A stretch of 64,000 bases of DNA. Origin: CAZSDU01 sp963662525. GTDB lineage: Bacteria; Bacteroidota; Bacteroidia; Bacteroidales; FEN-979. The notes under the pieces are model-generated. The model had not been told where the DNA came from. It ran no database searches and saw only the letters and a program-made list of their open reading frames with translations. The DNA is taken from NCBI GenBank assembly GCA_963662525.1, contig OY759717.1, positions 2,976,001 through 3,040,000 on the forward strand. The letters run 5' to 3'. Below are positions 24,335 to 36,528 of this stretch, in pieces. Within the stretch, counting starts at the first letter, position 1. Every line of letters begins with the position of its first letter. A program made the position numbers and the translations under genes.

Positions 24335-25645
24335 ATGAGCAACTTTATTGGTATCCGTCATGAAGATAAATACACCAGCGAACGCAGGGCTCCCCTGACA
24401 CCAAAACATGTTGAACGGCTGGTAAAGCACAAGAAACTTGACATCATTGTACAGACTTCAGAACGCCGGATCTTTCATGATGACGAATACATCAGGGCAG
24501 GAGCGAAAATCGCGAAAGACCTTAAGAAATGTTCCGTTATATTCGGTGTGAAAGAGATGCCGGAATCTTTTTTTGAAGAAGAAAAGACCTATGTGTTTTT
24601 TTCTCATGTAATCAAAGGACAACCCTATAATATGCCCATGCTGAAACGCATGATGGAACTAAAATGCAACCTGATTGAGTACGAAAGGGTGATAGACGAA
24701 CAGGGAAAACGACTGATTTTTTTCGGAAGGTATGCCGGTATGGCAGGCATGATCAATTCTCTCTGGGCTTTAGGCCTTCGCCTGAAGGATCAGGGCTTTA
24801 CCACTAATCTTACCCGCCTGAAACAGGCACATCAGTACCATTCCCTGAAAGAAGCCAAGGATGATATATCCGGCATCGGTCAGATCATTGCAGAAAATGG
24901 CATCACGCATGAGTTAAGACCCTATGTTATCGGTTTTACCGGCTATGGCAATGTTTCCCAGGGCGCTCAGGAGATCTGCGGCTTACTTCCGGTGAAGGAG
25001 ATCTCCCCGGAAAAACTGATCGAACTCAGCCGCAGGAAGAAAAGTCCGGACAACATTATTTATAAAGTGATCTTCAAGGAAGAGGATATGGTGGAACATA
25101 TCAGCGGAGAGGAATTCGATCTCCAGGACTATTATGCCAACCCTCAGAATTACAGAAGTAAATTCGAACAATATGTGCCGCATCTGTCGATGTTGATCAA
25201 TTGCGTTTATTGGGATAAACGTTATCCCCGGCTGATTACCAGGGATTATCTAAAAAAACTATATGCTAAGGGACTTCCTAAACTTAAAGTGATCGGCGAT
25301 ATCAGCTGCGATGTGGAAGGCTCCATCGAATGTACCCTGAAACCTGCCATCATAGAAGAACCACTTTATGTATATAACCACTTGAATGGTGATATTTCCA
25401 TGGGACATAAAGGCGATGGAATGCTGATCATGGCTGTTGACATTCTGCCCGCCGAACTTCCCCGTGATGCTTCTGAAGGCTTTGGCGATGTGCTGGTAAA
25501 CTTCGTGAAACCCATAGCCGATGCCGATTTTGATGAAGCCTTTGAAGATCTGGACCTGCCCAGGGCCATCAAAAAGGGTTTGATTCTCCACAAGGGGGAA
25601 CTTACTACCGACTATAAATATCTCGAAGAATTCCTGAATCATTGA
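24335..25645 (+). CDS. Lysine-ketoglutarate reductase-type saccharopine enzyme
   Basis: Protein of 436 residues related to the lysine-ketoglutarate reductase half of eukaryotic AASS. The N-terminus is an alanine dehydrogenase/PNT-like domain (FIGIRHEDKYTSERRAPLTP), followed by the nucleotide-binding region (YVIGFTGYGNVSQGAQEICG) and the conserved CDVEGSIECTLKPAIIEEPL. It would join lysine and 2-oxoglutarate into saccharopine, or run in reverse. The dehydrogenase half is a separate gene starting 3 bases downstream, whereas plants and animals fuse the two. A TAATTTTG box at 24300-24307 may be its -7 element. Confidence 0.85.
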   Translation: MSNFIGIRHEDKYTSERRAPLTPKHVERLVKHKKLDIIVQTSERRIFHDDEYIRAGAKIAKDLKKCSVIFGVKEMPESFFEEEKTYVFFSHVIKGQPYNMPMLKRMMELKCNLIEYERVIDEQGKRLIFFGRYAGMAGMINSLWALGLRLKDQGFTTNLTRLKQAHQYHSLKEAKDDISGIGQIIAENGITHELRPYVIGFTGYGNVSQGAQEICGLLPVKEISPEKLIELSRRKKSPDNIIYKVIFKEEDMVEHISGEEFDLQDYYANPQNYRSKFEQYVPHLSMLINCVYWDKRYPRLITRDYLKKLYAKGLPKLKVIGDISCDVEGSIECTLKPAIIEEPLYVYNHLNGDISMGHKGDGMLIMAVDILPAELPRDASEGFGDVLVNFVKPIADADFDEAFEDLDLPRAIKKGLILHKGELTTDYKYLEEFLNH

Positions 25646-25648
25646 AAT

Positions 25649-26953
25649 ATGAAAAAAGTTCTCATTCTCGGCTCCGGACTTGTTGCACGTCCCATCATAC
25701 AACATCTCCTGAATAAAAACTACAGATTGACCGTCGCATCCAACACCCCGGATCGCTCCGATATCATGATCAACAAGCATCCCAATGGAAAATCGCTTTT
25801 CTGGGAAGCAACGGATGAAGGATCACTGGATCGGATGGTGGCTGAACATGATCTCACGGTGAGCATTTTACCTTACGTTTTTCATGTAATGGTGGCTCGC
25901 TATTGCCTGAAGCATGCGAAAAACATGGTAACAACTTCTTATGTTAAGCCTGAAATGAAGGCATTGCATGAAGAAGCCCTTCAGAAAGGGGTGATTTTAT
26001 TGAATGAATGCGGACTTGATCCTGGCATTGACCATATGTCGGCCATGCGTATCATCGACAAAGTGCATAAAAATGGCGGAGCCATCCTTGAGTTTTACTC
26101 CATCTGTGGCGCCCTTCCTGCACCCGAAGCTGCAGATAATCCCTTTAAATATAAGTTTTCCTGGAGTCCCAAAGGGGTCGTCATGGCAGGAAATAATGAT
26201 GCCATATACCTGAGGCACGGTCAGGTGGTCAGCATACCGACTGCTGATTTGTTTAAAGATCCTTTTCAGGTTGTTTTTCCGGGTGTCGGAGAAATGGAAG
26301 TGTATCCGAACCGCGACTCCCTGGCCTATAAAGAAATCTATGGTATCCCGGAAGCCCGGACCATGTTTCGCGGAACCTTCCGGTATAAAGGCTGGTGTGA
26401 AACACTCGATGCTATCAAAGCACTGAACCTGATCAGCAACGAAAAAATTGATATGACAGGGATGAGTTATGCCGACCTGATGAATCGTCAGATACAGGAT
26501 ACAGGATACAGAATACAGGATCATCCGTATGCCTTTGAAGCGCTTCAATGGCTGGGACTTTATGATAATTCACCGATGAACCGGACCCTCGATTCAACCT
26601 TCGAGGTGACCTCGGATCTGATGATAGCAAAAATGGAGCTAGGACAAACAGAACGCGATATGGTGGCCATGCAGCATACTTTCCTGGCTGCCTATTCTGA
26701 TGGTCGCAAGGAAGTGATACGTTCCAGGATGCTTGATTATGGTACGCTCGCCACCGATACTTCCATCGCCCGCACTGTTGCTCTGCCAGCAGCCATCGCG
26801 GTTGAAATGATATTGCTGGGAGAAATTAAGGTCAAGGGCGTTCATATCCCTGTCATACCGGAAATATACCATCCCATCCTTGATCAGCTTGAAAAGCTGG
26901 ATATCAGGATGGTAGAGGAGTTCGGATTACCTGTATCAGAAAATATTCAATAA
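25649..26953 (+). CDS. Saccharopine dehydrogenase family protein
   Basis: Protein of 434 residues with an N-terminal Rossmann fold (KKVLILGSGLVARPIIQHLL) and the saccharopine dehydrogenase core (LLNECGLDPGIDHMSAMRII, FYSICGALPAPEAADNPFKY, GTFRYKGWCETLDAIKALN). It would split saccharopine to glutamate and aminoadipate semialdehyde using NAD(P)+. It is coupled to the reductase gene upstream and its stop directly abuts the TerB/DnaJ start. Around residue 281 a run of four GATACAG heptamers is translated in frame (RQIQDTGYRIQD), a segment I would not expect in the family. Direction of the pathway (degradation or synthesis) cannot be decided here. Confidence 0.88.
   Translation: MKKVLILGSGLVARPIIQHLLNKNYRLTVASNTPDRSDIMINKHPNGKSLFWEATDEGSLDRMVAEHDLTVSILPYVFHVMVARYCLKHAKNMVTTSYVKPEMKALHEEALQKGVILLNECGLDPGIDHMSAMRIIDKVHKNGGAILEFYSICGALPAPEAADNPFKYKFSWSPKGVVMAGNNDAIYLRHGQVVSIPTADLFKDPFQVVFPGVGEMEVYPNRDSLAYKEIYGIPEARTMFRGTFRYKGWCETLDAIKALNLISNEKIDMTGMSYADLMNRQIQDTGYRIQDHPYAFEALQWLGLYDNSPMNRTLDSTFEVTSDLMIAKMELGQTERDMVAMQHTFLAAYSDGRKEVIRSRMLDYGTLATDTSIARTVALPAAIAVEMILLGEIKVKGVHIPVIPEIYHPILDQLEKLDIRMVEEFGLPVSENIQ
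26491..26518 (+). repeat. Tandem heptamer GATACAG inside the saccharopine dehydrogenase gene
   Basis: Three perfect GATACAG units and one AATACAG follow head to tail within the coding sequence. Seven is not a multiple of three, so gain or loss of a unit would shift the frame. Confidence 0.85.
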
Positions 26954-27820
26954 ATGGATATATCCGCTATTTTTATTGTTATCATCATTGGCATTTTTAT
27001 CTACGCCATCTTCAGTATGTCAAAGCGGAAACCATCCGGCACAGGTCCTGATATAACAGGACAGGGACAAAATACCGGGAGTCGGACTGCTCATACTGGT
27101 AAGGGTTTCCGTTATAGTAAATGGGTGGGGGGAGGCCTTGGCTGGGTCTTTGGAGGTCCGATCGGCGCAATTCTCGGAATCGCCCTTGGTTCCATGCTCG
27201 ATGGGATGAATACCGGTAAATATGCTTATCAGGGAAGCCGCCGGGGAGATTTTGCCATGAGTTTGCTGGTCCTTTCAGCTGCCATCATGAATGCGGATAA
27301 AAAAGTGGTACGCGCTGAACTCGATTATGTGCGGAATTTCTTTATTTCCCAGTTCGGGGAAGAAGAAGGATCCAGGCTTATTCTAATGCTGAAAGAAATC
27401 CTAAAGCAGGAGATCAATGTTCAGGAGGTGAGCATGCAGGTGGGACAGTACATGGAATATCCCGTGAAACTGCAGATGCTGCATTATCTCTTTGGCATAG
27501 CTGCCGCGGATGGCATGTATCACCAGGATGAAATAGAAATGATTGAATCCGTTTCGGGATACATGGGTATTTCATCAGCGGATTTTATTTCAGTGAAAGC
27601 CATGTTTGCCAAAGATCCGGGCTGGGCTTATGACGTACTCGAAATTACTTCAGGGGCAACCGATGACGAAGTGAAAAAAGCCTACCGCGAAATGGCTAAG
27701 AAACATCATCCCGATAAAATGGCCAACCTCGGTGATGATATCAAACGGGCTGCTACCGAAAAATTTCAGAAAATCAATGCAGCCTACGAAGAAATTAAAA
27801 AACAAAGGGGAATCAGTTGA
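26954..27820 (+). CDS. Membrane-anchored TerB/DnaJ-domain protein
   Basis: DjlA-like protein of 288 residues. One N-terminal membrane helix (about 4-21) and a Gly-rich segment (GGGLGWVFGGPIGAILGIAL, about 56-78) precede a TerB-like helical domain (about 90-210; AAIMNADKKVVRAELDYVR, IAAADGMYHQDEIEMIESV) and a C-terminal J domain (about 222-285) with the HPD tripeptide in MAKKHHPDKMAN. The J domain should stimulate DnaK at the membrane face. The start codon directly follows the stop of the saccharopine dehydrogenase gene, so it is in that operon, although no metabolic link is known. Its end overlaps the convergent dipeptidase gene by 8 bases. Confidence 0.88.
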   Translation: MDISAIFIVIIIGIFIYAIFSMSKRKPSGTGPDITGQGQNTGSRTAHTGKGFRYSKWVGGGLGWVFGGPIGAILGIALGSMLDGMNTGKYAYQGSRRGDFAMSLLVLSAAIMNADKKVVRAELDYVRNFFISQFGEEEGSRLILMLKEILKQEINVQEVSMQVGQYMEYPVKLQMLHYLFGIAAADGMYHQDEIEMIESVSGYMGISSADFISVKAMFAKDPGWAYDVLEITSGATDDEVKKAYREMAKKHHPDKMANLGDDIKRAATEKFQKINAAYEEIKKQRGIS

Positions 27821-28517
27821 GCTCTTCAAACGAAAGATCCAACAACTCATAATTCTCCCATCCCCTGAAATCAAAATGCCACCATTCACTGGGGAAAACA
27901 CTGAATCCGTATTTATTCATCACTTGTATCAGCAGGTCACGGTTCTCTTTCGCTTTTAGTGGTAGATCTGAATAAAAGGCACCGGCTTTTACCGAAAAAT
28001 CATCGAATGGGGTTGGCATCTCCAAATCCTTTTCTGTTTTCAGATCAACAAGACCGACATCTACCGCGCAACCCCGGTTGTGCCTTGAACCCTTCCACGG
28101 GGCTGCAACAAATAGCGAATCTTTAGTGATTTTCCAAAAAAGCAAGGTGGCAGCATAGGGCCGGTAGGCATCATAGACCTTCAGTCCAATGCCTTTTTTA
28201 CCGAGTTCTTTCTGCGCTTCTTGTAAAGCCTGTGAAGCTGATTCTCTGAGGAAAGCCCTGGGGCTGGTATAGACTTTTTTATGAGTAAAATTATTACTCG
28301 TTGCATACCGGATATCGAGTTTAATTCCGTCAACAGTTTTTTCCAGATCAACCAGCCTCTTCAGGCTGTCACGCTGGATGGACTCCTTATAGCCTTCCAC
28401 TGTGGCGATGATCTTTAACCCGTAAGGATTTTCTTTATTATCCTGTGCCTTAGCAGTTCCGCATAGCAGAAGCAGGATAAACAGACAAGATATTTTGATA
28501 TTTGGTGTAAAGCCCAT
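27813..28517 (-). CDS. ddpX: Exported D-Ala-D-Ala dipeptidase (M15D, VanX/DdpX-like)
   Basis: Protein of 234 residues with a signal peptide (about 1-24, ending GTAKAQ), so periplasmic. The M15 zinc site is intact: SRHNRGCAVDVGL supplies His and Asp, and EWWHFDF supplies the catalytic Glu and third His ligand; the YDAYRPYAA motif with its Arg is also present. Such enzymes cleave D-alanyl-D-alanine, usually for peptidoglycan recycling or nutrition in species without vancomycin operons. No vanA or vanH homologue is near, so resistance is unlikely. It stands alone on the minus strand. Confidence 0.88.
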   Translation of the reverse strand: MGFTPNIKISCLFILLLLCGTAKAQDNKENPYGLKIIATVEGYKESIQRDSLKRLVDLEKTVDGIKLDIRYATSNNFTHKKVYTSPRAFLRESASQALQEAQKELGKKGIGLKVYDAYRPYAATLLFWKITKDSLFVAAPWKGSRHNRGCAVDVGLVDLKTEKDLEMPTPFDDFSVKAGAFYSDLPLKAKENRDLLIQVMNKYGFSVFPSEWWHFDFRGWENYELLDLSFEELN

Positions 28518-28573
28518 ATTTTCGTTGTTTCTTAGGTCAAAGTTCTGAAAACGCGCTGATATATCCTACTGCT

Positions 28574-29779
28574 ATGACAAATCTTCTTTTCACATCTGAA
28601 AAACTGGGTCCGCTGACCCTGAGAAACCGTACTATCCGCTCTGCTGCCTTTGAAGGGATGAGCCCAAACCACTTCGTTTCAGAGGATCTGATCAATTACC
28701 ATCGCGAGGTGGCCGCCGGGGAGATCGGAATGACAACGGTTGCTTATGCTGCCGTTTCACAAAGCGGGCTTTCTTTTGACCATCAGCTCTGGTTGAGGAA
28801 AGAGGCGATTCCGGGATTAAAGCATCTGACGGATGCCGTGCATAAGGAAGGGGCAGCCGCAGCAATCCAGATTGGCCATTGCGGATTGATGGCGAAAAAG
28901 TCGGTATCCGGTGGACTTTGCCTGTCACCTTCGGGAGGTTTTAACCTTTTTGGTCCTACCTGGTCGAAAGCAATGAATCAAATAGAGATCCGGCAAGTGA
29001 TCATTGATTTTGGAAAGGCTGTTAATCTGGCGCGTGAAGCAGGTTTTGATGCGGTGGAAGTGCATGCCGGACATGGCTATCTCATCAGCCAGTTTCTCTC
29101 GCCTTATACCAACAAGCGAAAAGACTCCTATGGCGGAACCTTTGAGAACCGTTCAAGGTTCATGGTTGAAGTAATAAGGGAGGTGATGAAGGCAGCCGGA
29201 AAAGATTTAAGCGTGGTCGTCAAGATGAACCTGAGGGACGGATTCAGGGGAGGAATGGAGATTGAAGAGTCAACCCGGGTTGCAGAAATTCTGGAGAAGG
29301 AAGGTGTTCATGGATTGGTATTAAGCGGAGGGTTTGTATGCCGTGCCCCGATGTACGTGATGCGTGGCAGGATGCCGTTGATGGTAATGACCCATTTTAT
29401 GAAAGAAAAATGGATGAAACCCGGGGTGCGTTTATTCGGAAATATACTGATGAAGCCCGAACCTTTCAGTGAAGGATATTTTCTGGATGATGCGCTGAAA
29501 ATCAGAAATGCAGTGAAAATTCCCTGTATTTATGTCGGTGGGATGATTTCCCGCCAGGGAATTGAAAGAGTATTATCAGAAGGATTTGAATTTGTTCAGA
29601 TGGCCCGGGCTTTGATCCATGATCCGGCTTTCATCCGGAAATTAAAAACCGGGGAACTAACGTCCTCAGGTTGTAATCATGCCAATTACTGCATTGCGGT
29701 GATGTATTCAGGTAAAATGGCTTGCTATCAGCATCAGCAGGATCTTCCCAAAAAGTGGCTTAAATCGCTTGAGCCCTGA
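28574..29779 (+). CDS. NADH:flavin oxidoreductase, old yellow enzyme family
   Basis: Cytoplasmic FMN enzyme of 401 residues with a single TIM barrel and no C-terminal FAD/NAD domain. Signatures are the N-terminal LGPLTLRNRTIRSAAFEGMS, substrate-site Gln/His in AAAIQIGHCGLMA, the family helix AREAGFDAVEVHAGHGYLIS followed by SYGGTFENRSRF, and the phosphate site VGGMISRQGIE plus VQMARALIHDP. Members reduce enones or enoates; the substrate is unknown. A Cys-rich end (SSGCNHANYC) could be structural or bind metal. It lies 36 bases before the fucosidase. Confidence 0.88.
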   Translation: MTNLLFTSEKLGPLTLRNRTIRSAAFEGMSPNHFVSEDLINYHREVAAGEIGMTTVAYAAVSQSGLSFDHQLWLRKEAIPGLKHLTDAVHKEGAAAAIQIGHCGLMAKKSVSGGLCLSPSGGFNLFGPTWSKAMNQIEIRQVIIDFGKAVNLAREAGFDAVEVHAGHGYLISQFLSPYTNKRKDSYGGTFENRSRFMVEVIREVMKAAGKDLSVVVKMNLRDGFRGGMEIEESTRVAEILEKEGVHGLVLSGGFVCRAPMYVMRGRMPLMVMTHFMKEKWMKPGVRLFGNILMKPEPFSEGYFLDDALKIRNAVKIPCIYVGGMISRQGIERVLSEGFEFVQMARALIHDPAFIRKLKTGELTSSGCNHANYCIAVMYSGKMACYQHQQDLPKKWLKSLEP

Positions 29780-29815
29780 TTCATTCCTTATGCATTGACT
29801 GAATAAATACAAAGA

Positions 29816-31207
29816 ATGATGAAAATGAAACTGAACCTTACATTTCTGATTGCCTTTTATCTTTCAATAAATATTCTGCCGGCTGTATATTCTCAGCAGG
29901 AACAGGAAACTGATAGTCTTGTCTTGCAAAAACTTGAACAGTGGAAGGACCTTAAATTCGGTTTGCTGATGCATTGGGGAACTTATTCGCAATGGGGAAT
30001 CGTGGAATCCTGGTCGCTCTGCAGTGAAGATGAGCCCTGGTGCACGCGCAAAATAAAAAGTTATGTGGATTACTGCAAAACCTATGAAAATCTGAAATTC
30101 ACCTTTAATCCGACGAAGTTCGACCCTGAAAAGTGGGCCACTGCAGCGAAATATGCAGGGATGAAATACGTGATATTTACGACAAAACATCATGATGGAT
30201 TTTGCATGTTCGATACCAGACAAACGGATTACAGGATCACCAGCAAGGATTGCCCGTTTCATACAAATCCAAAAGCGAATGTTGCCAGGGAGGTTTTCGA
30301 TGCTTTCCGCGGTCAGGGTTTCTGGACCGGAGCCTATTTTTCAAAACCCGATTGGCATTCGAATGATTATTGGGCGGAGGAATGGGCTACCCCGGACCGC
30401 AATGTCAACTACAGTCTTAAAAAGTATCCGGAACGCTGGAAGAGATTCTGTGATTATACGTATAAGCAAATTGAGGAACTGACTACGGAGTATGGAAGAA
30501 TGGATATTTTATGGCTGGATGGAGGATGGGTCAGTGTTCAGAATGGCCAGGATATTAATATGCCTGTCATTGCGGCAATGGCCCGCGGAAACCAACCAGG
30601 GATCATCATTGTTGACCGGGCGGTAGGAGGGAAATACGAGAATTACCAAACCCCGGAGCAGGAGATCCCGGAAAAACCATTGACTTATCCATGGGAAACC
30701 TGCATGACGATGGCTATCTCCTGGTCGTATGTTCCTGACGATATTTATAAACCTGCGAACAAGATCATTCATATGCTGGCTGATGTTGTTTGTAAAGGGG
30801 GTAATTACCTGCTGAACATTGGCACTGCACCTGATGGTACTTTGTCCGATACTGCCTATGCCAGGCTGCGTGAGATAGGAGACTGGATGAAAATCAATGG
30901 AGAAGCTATCTATAATTCCAGGCCGTTTACTCTTCCGAAATATAAGAACATTTGTTTTACTTCAAATCCTGATGGCTCAATATATTGTATTTATCTGGTT
31001 AACCCTGATGAAAAATTGATGCCTCCGGGAGTATTCATTGATGGGATAAAGCTTTCTAAAAAGTCATCCATCCGGCTGCTTGGAAGCCAGTTCGGATTAA
31101 AATGGGAAAGAGAAGGAACAGGTTTTCGCATCATCATCCCAGCAAGTCTGCAGAAAAAACCACCCTGCAGGAATGCCTGGGTTTTTAAAATTAAACCAAA
31201 TCGCTGA
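29816..31207 (+). CDS. Alpha-L-fucosidase, GH29
   Basis: Exported glycosidase of 463 residues: signal peptide (about 1-26, ending VYSQ), then a GH29 barrel. Diagnostic segments are FGLLMHWGTYSQWGIVESWS, FTTKHHDGFCMFDT (active-site His pair) and MDILWLDGGWV, whose Asp (about residue 237) is the expected nucleophile. A Trp-rich stretch (TYPWETCMTMAISW) belongs to the substrate pocket, and a small beta domain closes the protein. It would release L-fucose from glycans in the periplasm. No SusC/SusD pair or fucose catabolic gene is adjacent, so it is not in a classical polysaccharide utilisation locus here. Confidence 0.92.
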   Translation: MMKMKLNLTFLIAFYLSINILPAVYSQQEQETDSLVLQKLEQWKDLKFGLLMHWGTYSQWGIVESWSLCSEDEPWCTRKIKSYVDYCKTYENLKFTFNPTKFDPEKWATAAKYAGMKYVIFTTKHHDGFCMFDTRQTDYRITSKDCPFHTNPKANVAREVFDAFRGQGFWTGAYFSKPDWHSNDYWAEEWATPDRNVNYSLKKYPERWKRFCDYTYKQIEELTTEYGRMDILWLDGGWVSVQNGQDINMPVIAAMARGNQPGIIIVDRAVGGKYENYQTPEQEIPEKPLTYPWETCMTMAISWSYVPDDIYKPANKIIHMLADVVCKGGNYLLNIGTAPDGTLSDTAYARLREIGDWMKINGEAIYNSRPFTLPKYKNICFTSNPDGSIYCIYLVNPDEKLMPPGVFIDGIKLSKKSSIRLLGSQFGLKWEREGTGFRIIIPASLQKKPPCRNAWVFKIKPNR

Positions 31208-31251
31208 AGGCCTGATTTTTTCGGCCTGGTTTATTTCTCGGATGGATTTTT

Positions 31252-33174
31252 TTAATCGTGAAACCTCCATGTGATTCCGAATTTAAATGCGCCATCCGGC
31301 ATTGGATAATGGGGAACGGTATAATAGGAGTATCCCATAAAACTGGCGTTGAAGTGGGAATACATGATGAAAAAGCGGGCCCTTTGAATTTTCAGGTTAA
31401 TAAATACATCCATATATAGGTAATTCCCTATTTCTTTTTTATCCTGAAGATAAAAGGAACGGGTAGCCGGCATATATGCATTGGCATAATACGATGAATT
31501 ATAGTAAAAGCTGAGTCCTGGCTGCAGGAGTGCTGCTCCTTTGAAAAGGGGCTGGGAATAATAAACATTCAGGTTTCCCATCAAGGCCGGTAAGCGTAAA
31601 ACGCTTGTTCCCTGTATGGTCTGGTATGCCAGTTGTGCCTTGATTTTAAAACGCCATAGATCAATTTCACCGTTAAGGTAAGCATAAATATAACCGAATT
31701 GATCCGTGAACTGTCTGGGTGAGGCAGACGTATCCAGGTAAACATAATTATTGATGCGGCTGATGGTTAATCCTGCATCGATAAATTTCCAGTTATAATT
31801 AAATCCCCCGGAAATGAGTCCCTGCTGTCTCCAGGCAGTATCCCATTTGAAGTTATTGCCCAGTAAATGTTCGTAAAACCATTCAGGTTTTTGCAGTGCA
31901 TAATTACCAAGCAGGGTAATGGTGCCTATATTTTTCTTCGATTTGCCCAGGATGGTGGTAAGACGAACCCTGAGGCTCATATCTCCTTCATTATAATCAC
32001 CGAATACGAAATCTCCCCGCACTTCCAGCCTGAGACTTTCAAATGGTTGAAAAGAAAAGTTGGCAGTTGGTATAAACTGCTGGAAGAAGTATTTTTTTTC
32101 ATGAAATGACACTTCGATATATTGTTGTCTGATTCCTGCTTCGAGTTGAATGACGCGATATTTTTTTTCTTTATTGAAACTGGGATTGCTCCAGAATATC
32201 TCGTTGACTATTTTCATGATTGCAATGGAGTCACGGGTCTGTATGGTATCGAGAAAAATATTTTCGTAGAATCCGCTGTTGGGCTGGGCATCTATATAAT
32301 TCTGGATCTGACGGTTATACTGAAAACTATAGGTGATTCTTCCAAGTTCAAATTGCTTTCTGGAAAGCTGGGTTGAATCTTGTTCTTTTCTATTATGCCG
32401 GGTCAGGTCGAAATAATGTTTCATGTAAAAACCGGTTTCTTTTACCCTGTTCTGGGCTTTCTGCAAATTAACGGAGATTGTGGACCGGTTAGATTCGACA
32501 TTTTTTTCAAACAGACTATCGTATTGCAGGCCTCCGTTCTCATAGTTGCGCAAACGGTTAAAGAGGAAGTTCGCAATGACTCCATAGCGTTTGTTTTTAG
32601 TGAAGAATTGCGTAGTCAGTACGAAATTGATATGGTTGGTTTTTTGTCGCTGGTAAGCACCTGGTGAACTGGCTACCCTAAAGTCGAAACCAAGATTAAG
32701 GCTTTTATACAAATTACGGCTGAAAATGGCATGAAAGTTCTGTTCTTTTTTTGCCCCCTGAACATAAGTTAGTTCGGTAAATGTTTTAAAGACTTTATAA
32801 TACTTAACACTATCATTCTGATAAAGGTAGGCATCGGAAGTATGGATCCCATAATCAAAGCCGCTTTTTAATGGGATAATCGGCAGCATAAGGTTACGAT
32901 AATTTTGTCCGGTATTTCCCAGGCTGGAGGAGAAATGGTCGCGTCGGTACAGTAAGTCATAGTTCTGAAATCCAGCCAGGGCTGTATCGTTTGATTTCAA
33001 GTTGAGCAGGCCATATCTCTCAAAGTTATTATAGAAGAAAGAGACGTAGGTAGAGTCTTTTTTTGGTTTAACGATGACAGAATCATCAGGCGCAGCAGAA
33101 AATCCTGAAGAAGCAAGGAGTAGGAGGGGGAGTAGAAAAAGGGAAAAGTTTGGTCTTGACATTCTGTCGTTCAT
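31252..33174 (-). CDS. Putative outer-membrane porin (Porin_10-like)
   Basis: Protein of 640 residues with a signal peptide (ending FSAAP) and a long series of amphipathic beta strands rich in Tyr and Phe, ending in FKFGITWRFHD, an outer-membrane beta signal. The opening YVSFFYNNFERYGLLNLKSN and the RRDHFSSSLGNTGQNYRNL segment fit Bacteroidota 'putative porin' proteins of the Porin_10 type. The solute is unknown. A TACTTTTG -7 box (33192-33185, minus) lies so close to ATG 33174 that ATG 33162 may be the true start. It is transcribed away from the rRNA terminator at 33230-33265. Confidence 0.8.
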   Translation of the reverse strand: MNDRMSRPNFSLFLLPLLLLASSGFSAAPDDSVIVKPKKDSTYVSFFYNNFERYGLLNLKSNDTALAGFQNYDLLYRRDHFSSSLGNTGQNYRNLMLPIIPLKSGFDYGIHTSDAYLYQNDSVKYYKVFKTFTELTYVQGAKKEQNFHAIFSRNLYKSLNLGFDFRVASSPGAYQRQKTNHINFVLTTQFFTKNKRYGVIANFLFNRLRNYENGGLQYDSLFEKNVESNRSTISVNLQKAQNRVKETGFYMKHYFDLTRHNRKEQDSTQLSRKQFELGRITYSFQYNRQIQNYIDAQPNSGFYENIFLDTIQTRDSIAIMKIVNEIFWSNPSFNKEKKYRVIQLEAGIRQQYIEVSFHEKKYFFQQFIPTANFSFQPFESLRLEVRGDFVFGDYNEGDMSLRVRLTTILGKSKKNIGTITLLGNYALQKPEWFYEHLLGNNFKWDTAWRQQGLISGGFNYNWKFIDAGLTISRINNYVYLDTSASPRQFTDQFGYIYAYLNGEIDLWRFKIKAQLAYQTIQGTSVLRLPALMGNLNVYYSQPLFKGAALLQPGLSFYYNSSYYANAYMPATRSFYLQDKKEIGNYLYMDVFINLKIQRARFFIMYSHFNASFMGYSYYTVPHYPMPDGAFKFGITWRFHD

Positions 33175-33229
33175 GAATCAGCAGCAAAAGTAAGAAAAAA
33201 GACCATCCGACCGGAATGAGGGAAAGGTT

Positions 33230-33265
33230 CAAAAAAAAATCCCGGTCTTAAGAAAGACCGGGATT
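33230..33265 (-). terminator. Intrinsic terminator of the rRNA operon
   Basis: A perfect 12-bp stem (AATCCCGGTCTT and its complement) with a 4-base loop is followed on the minus strand by nine or more T residues, just after 5S. Confidence 0.9.
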
Positions 33266-33273
33266 AGAAAAGA

Positions 33274-33382
33274 TCGGCAACGACATACTCTACCACAAAA
33301 ACTGCAGTACCATCTGCGCAAGTGGGCTTAACGACTCTGTTCGGAAAGGGAAGAGGTGATCACCACTGCTATAGTCACCGTA
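33274..33382 (-). rRNA. rrf: 5S ribosomal RNA
   Basis: About 109 bases. Helix I forms between CGGTGAC at the 5' end and GTTGCCG at the 3' end, and the typical CCGAACAG-type loop B/C core is present. Ends are estimated from helix I. Confidence 0.88.
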
Positions 33383-33457
33383 AGATCTTAAATATCATTA
33401 TGACATATAAGAGAAAGAAAATACAACAATACATCAGAAGACTGATACTTAGAAGAA

Positions 33458-36338
<2,881 letters not shown>

Positions 36339-36446
36339 TTTCTAATCTACAAATTCTCATGTTAACACACAAATTAATGTGTACTAACAAAATTTTAGGA
36401 TACAGTATTAATCTCTCGACTAATCATTGTATTTTCTTTCAATATG

Positions 36447-36455
36447 TCAAAGAAC
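36447..36455 (-). promoter_or_regulatory. boxA-like antitermination site before 23S
   Basis: The minus strand reads GTTCTTTGA, resembling E. coli boxA (TGCTCTTTAACA). The same nonamer occurs twice in the 16S leader. A role in NusB/S10-dependent rRNA antitermination is inferred. Confidence 0.5.
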
Positions 36456-36528
36456 GTTGGGTTTTCAGAAAACCGAGTAAAAAGGGTAAAAGAATACACA
36501 CTTTAAACTTTCAGTTTCCATCCCCTGG

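Noticed and set aside
27813..28517. Vancomycin resistance locus (vanX)
   Set aside because: Only the M15 dipeptidase is present with a signal peptide; no vanA, vanH or vanS/R genes adjoin.
29816..31207. Polysaccharide utilisation locus around the fucosidase
   Set aside because: No SusC/SusD pair, regulator or further glycosidase is adjacent; the next genes are an OYE reductase and a porin-like protein.
31208..31251. Possible terminator after the fucosidase
   Set aside because: Only a 5-bp stem with a 10-base loop and no clear T run.
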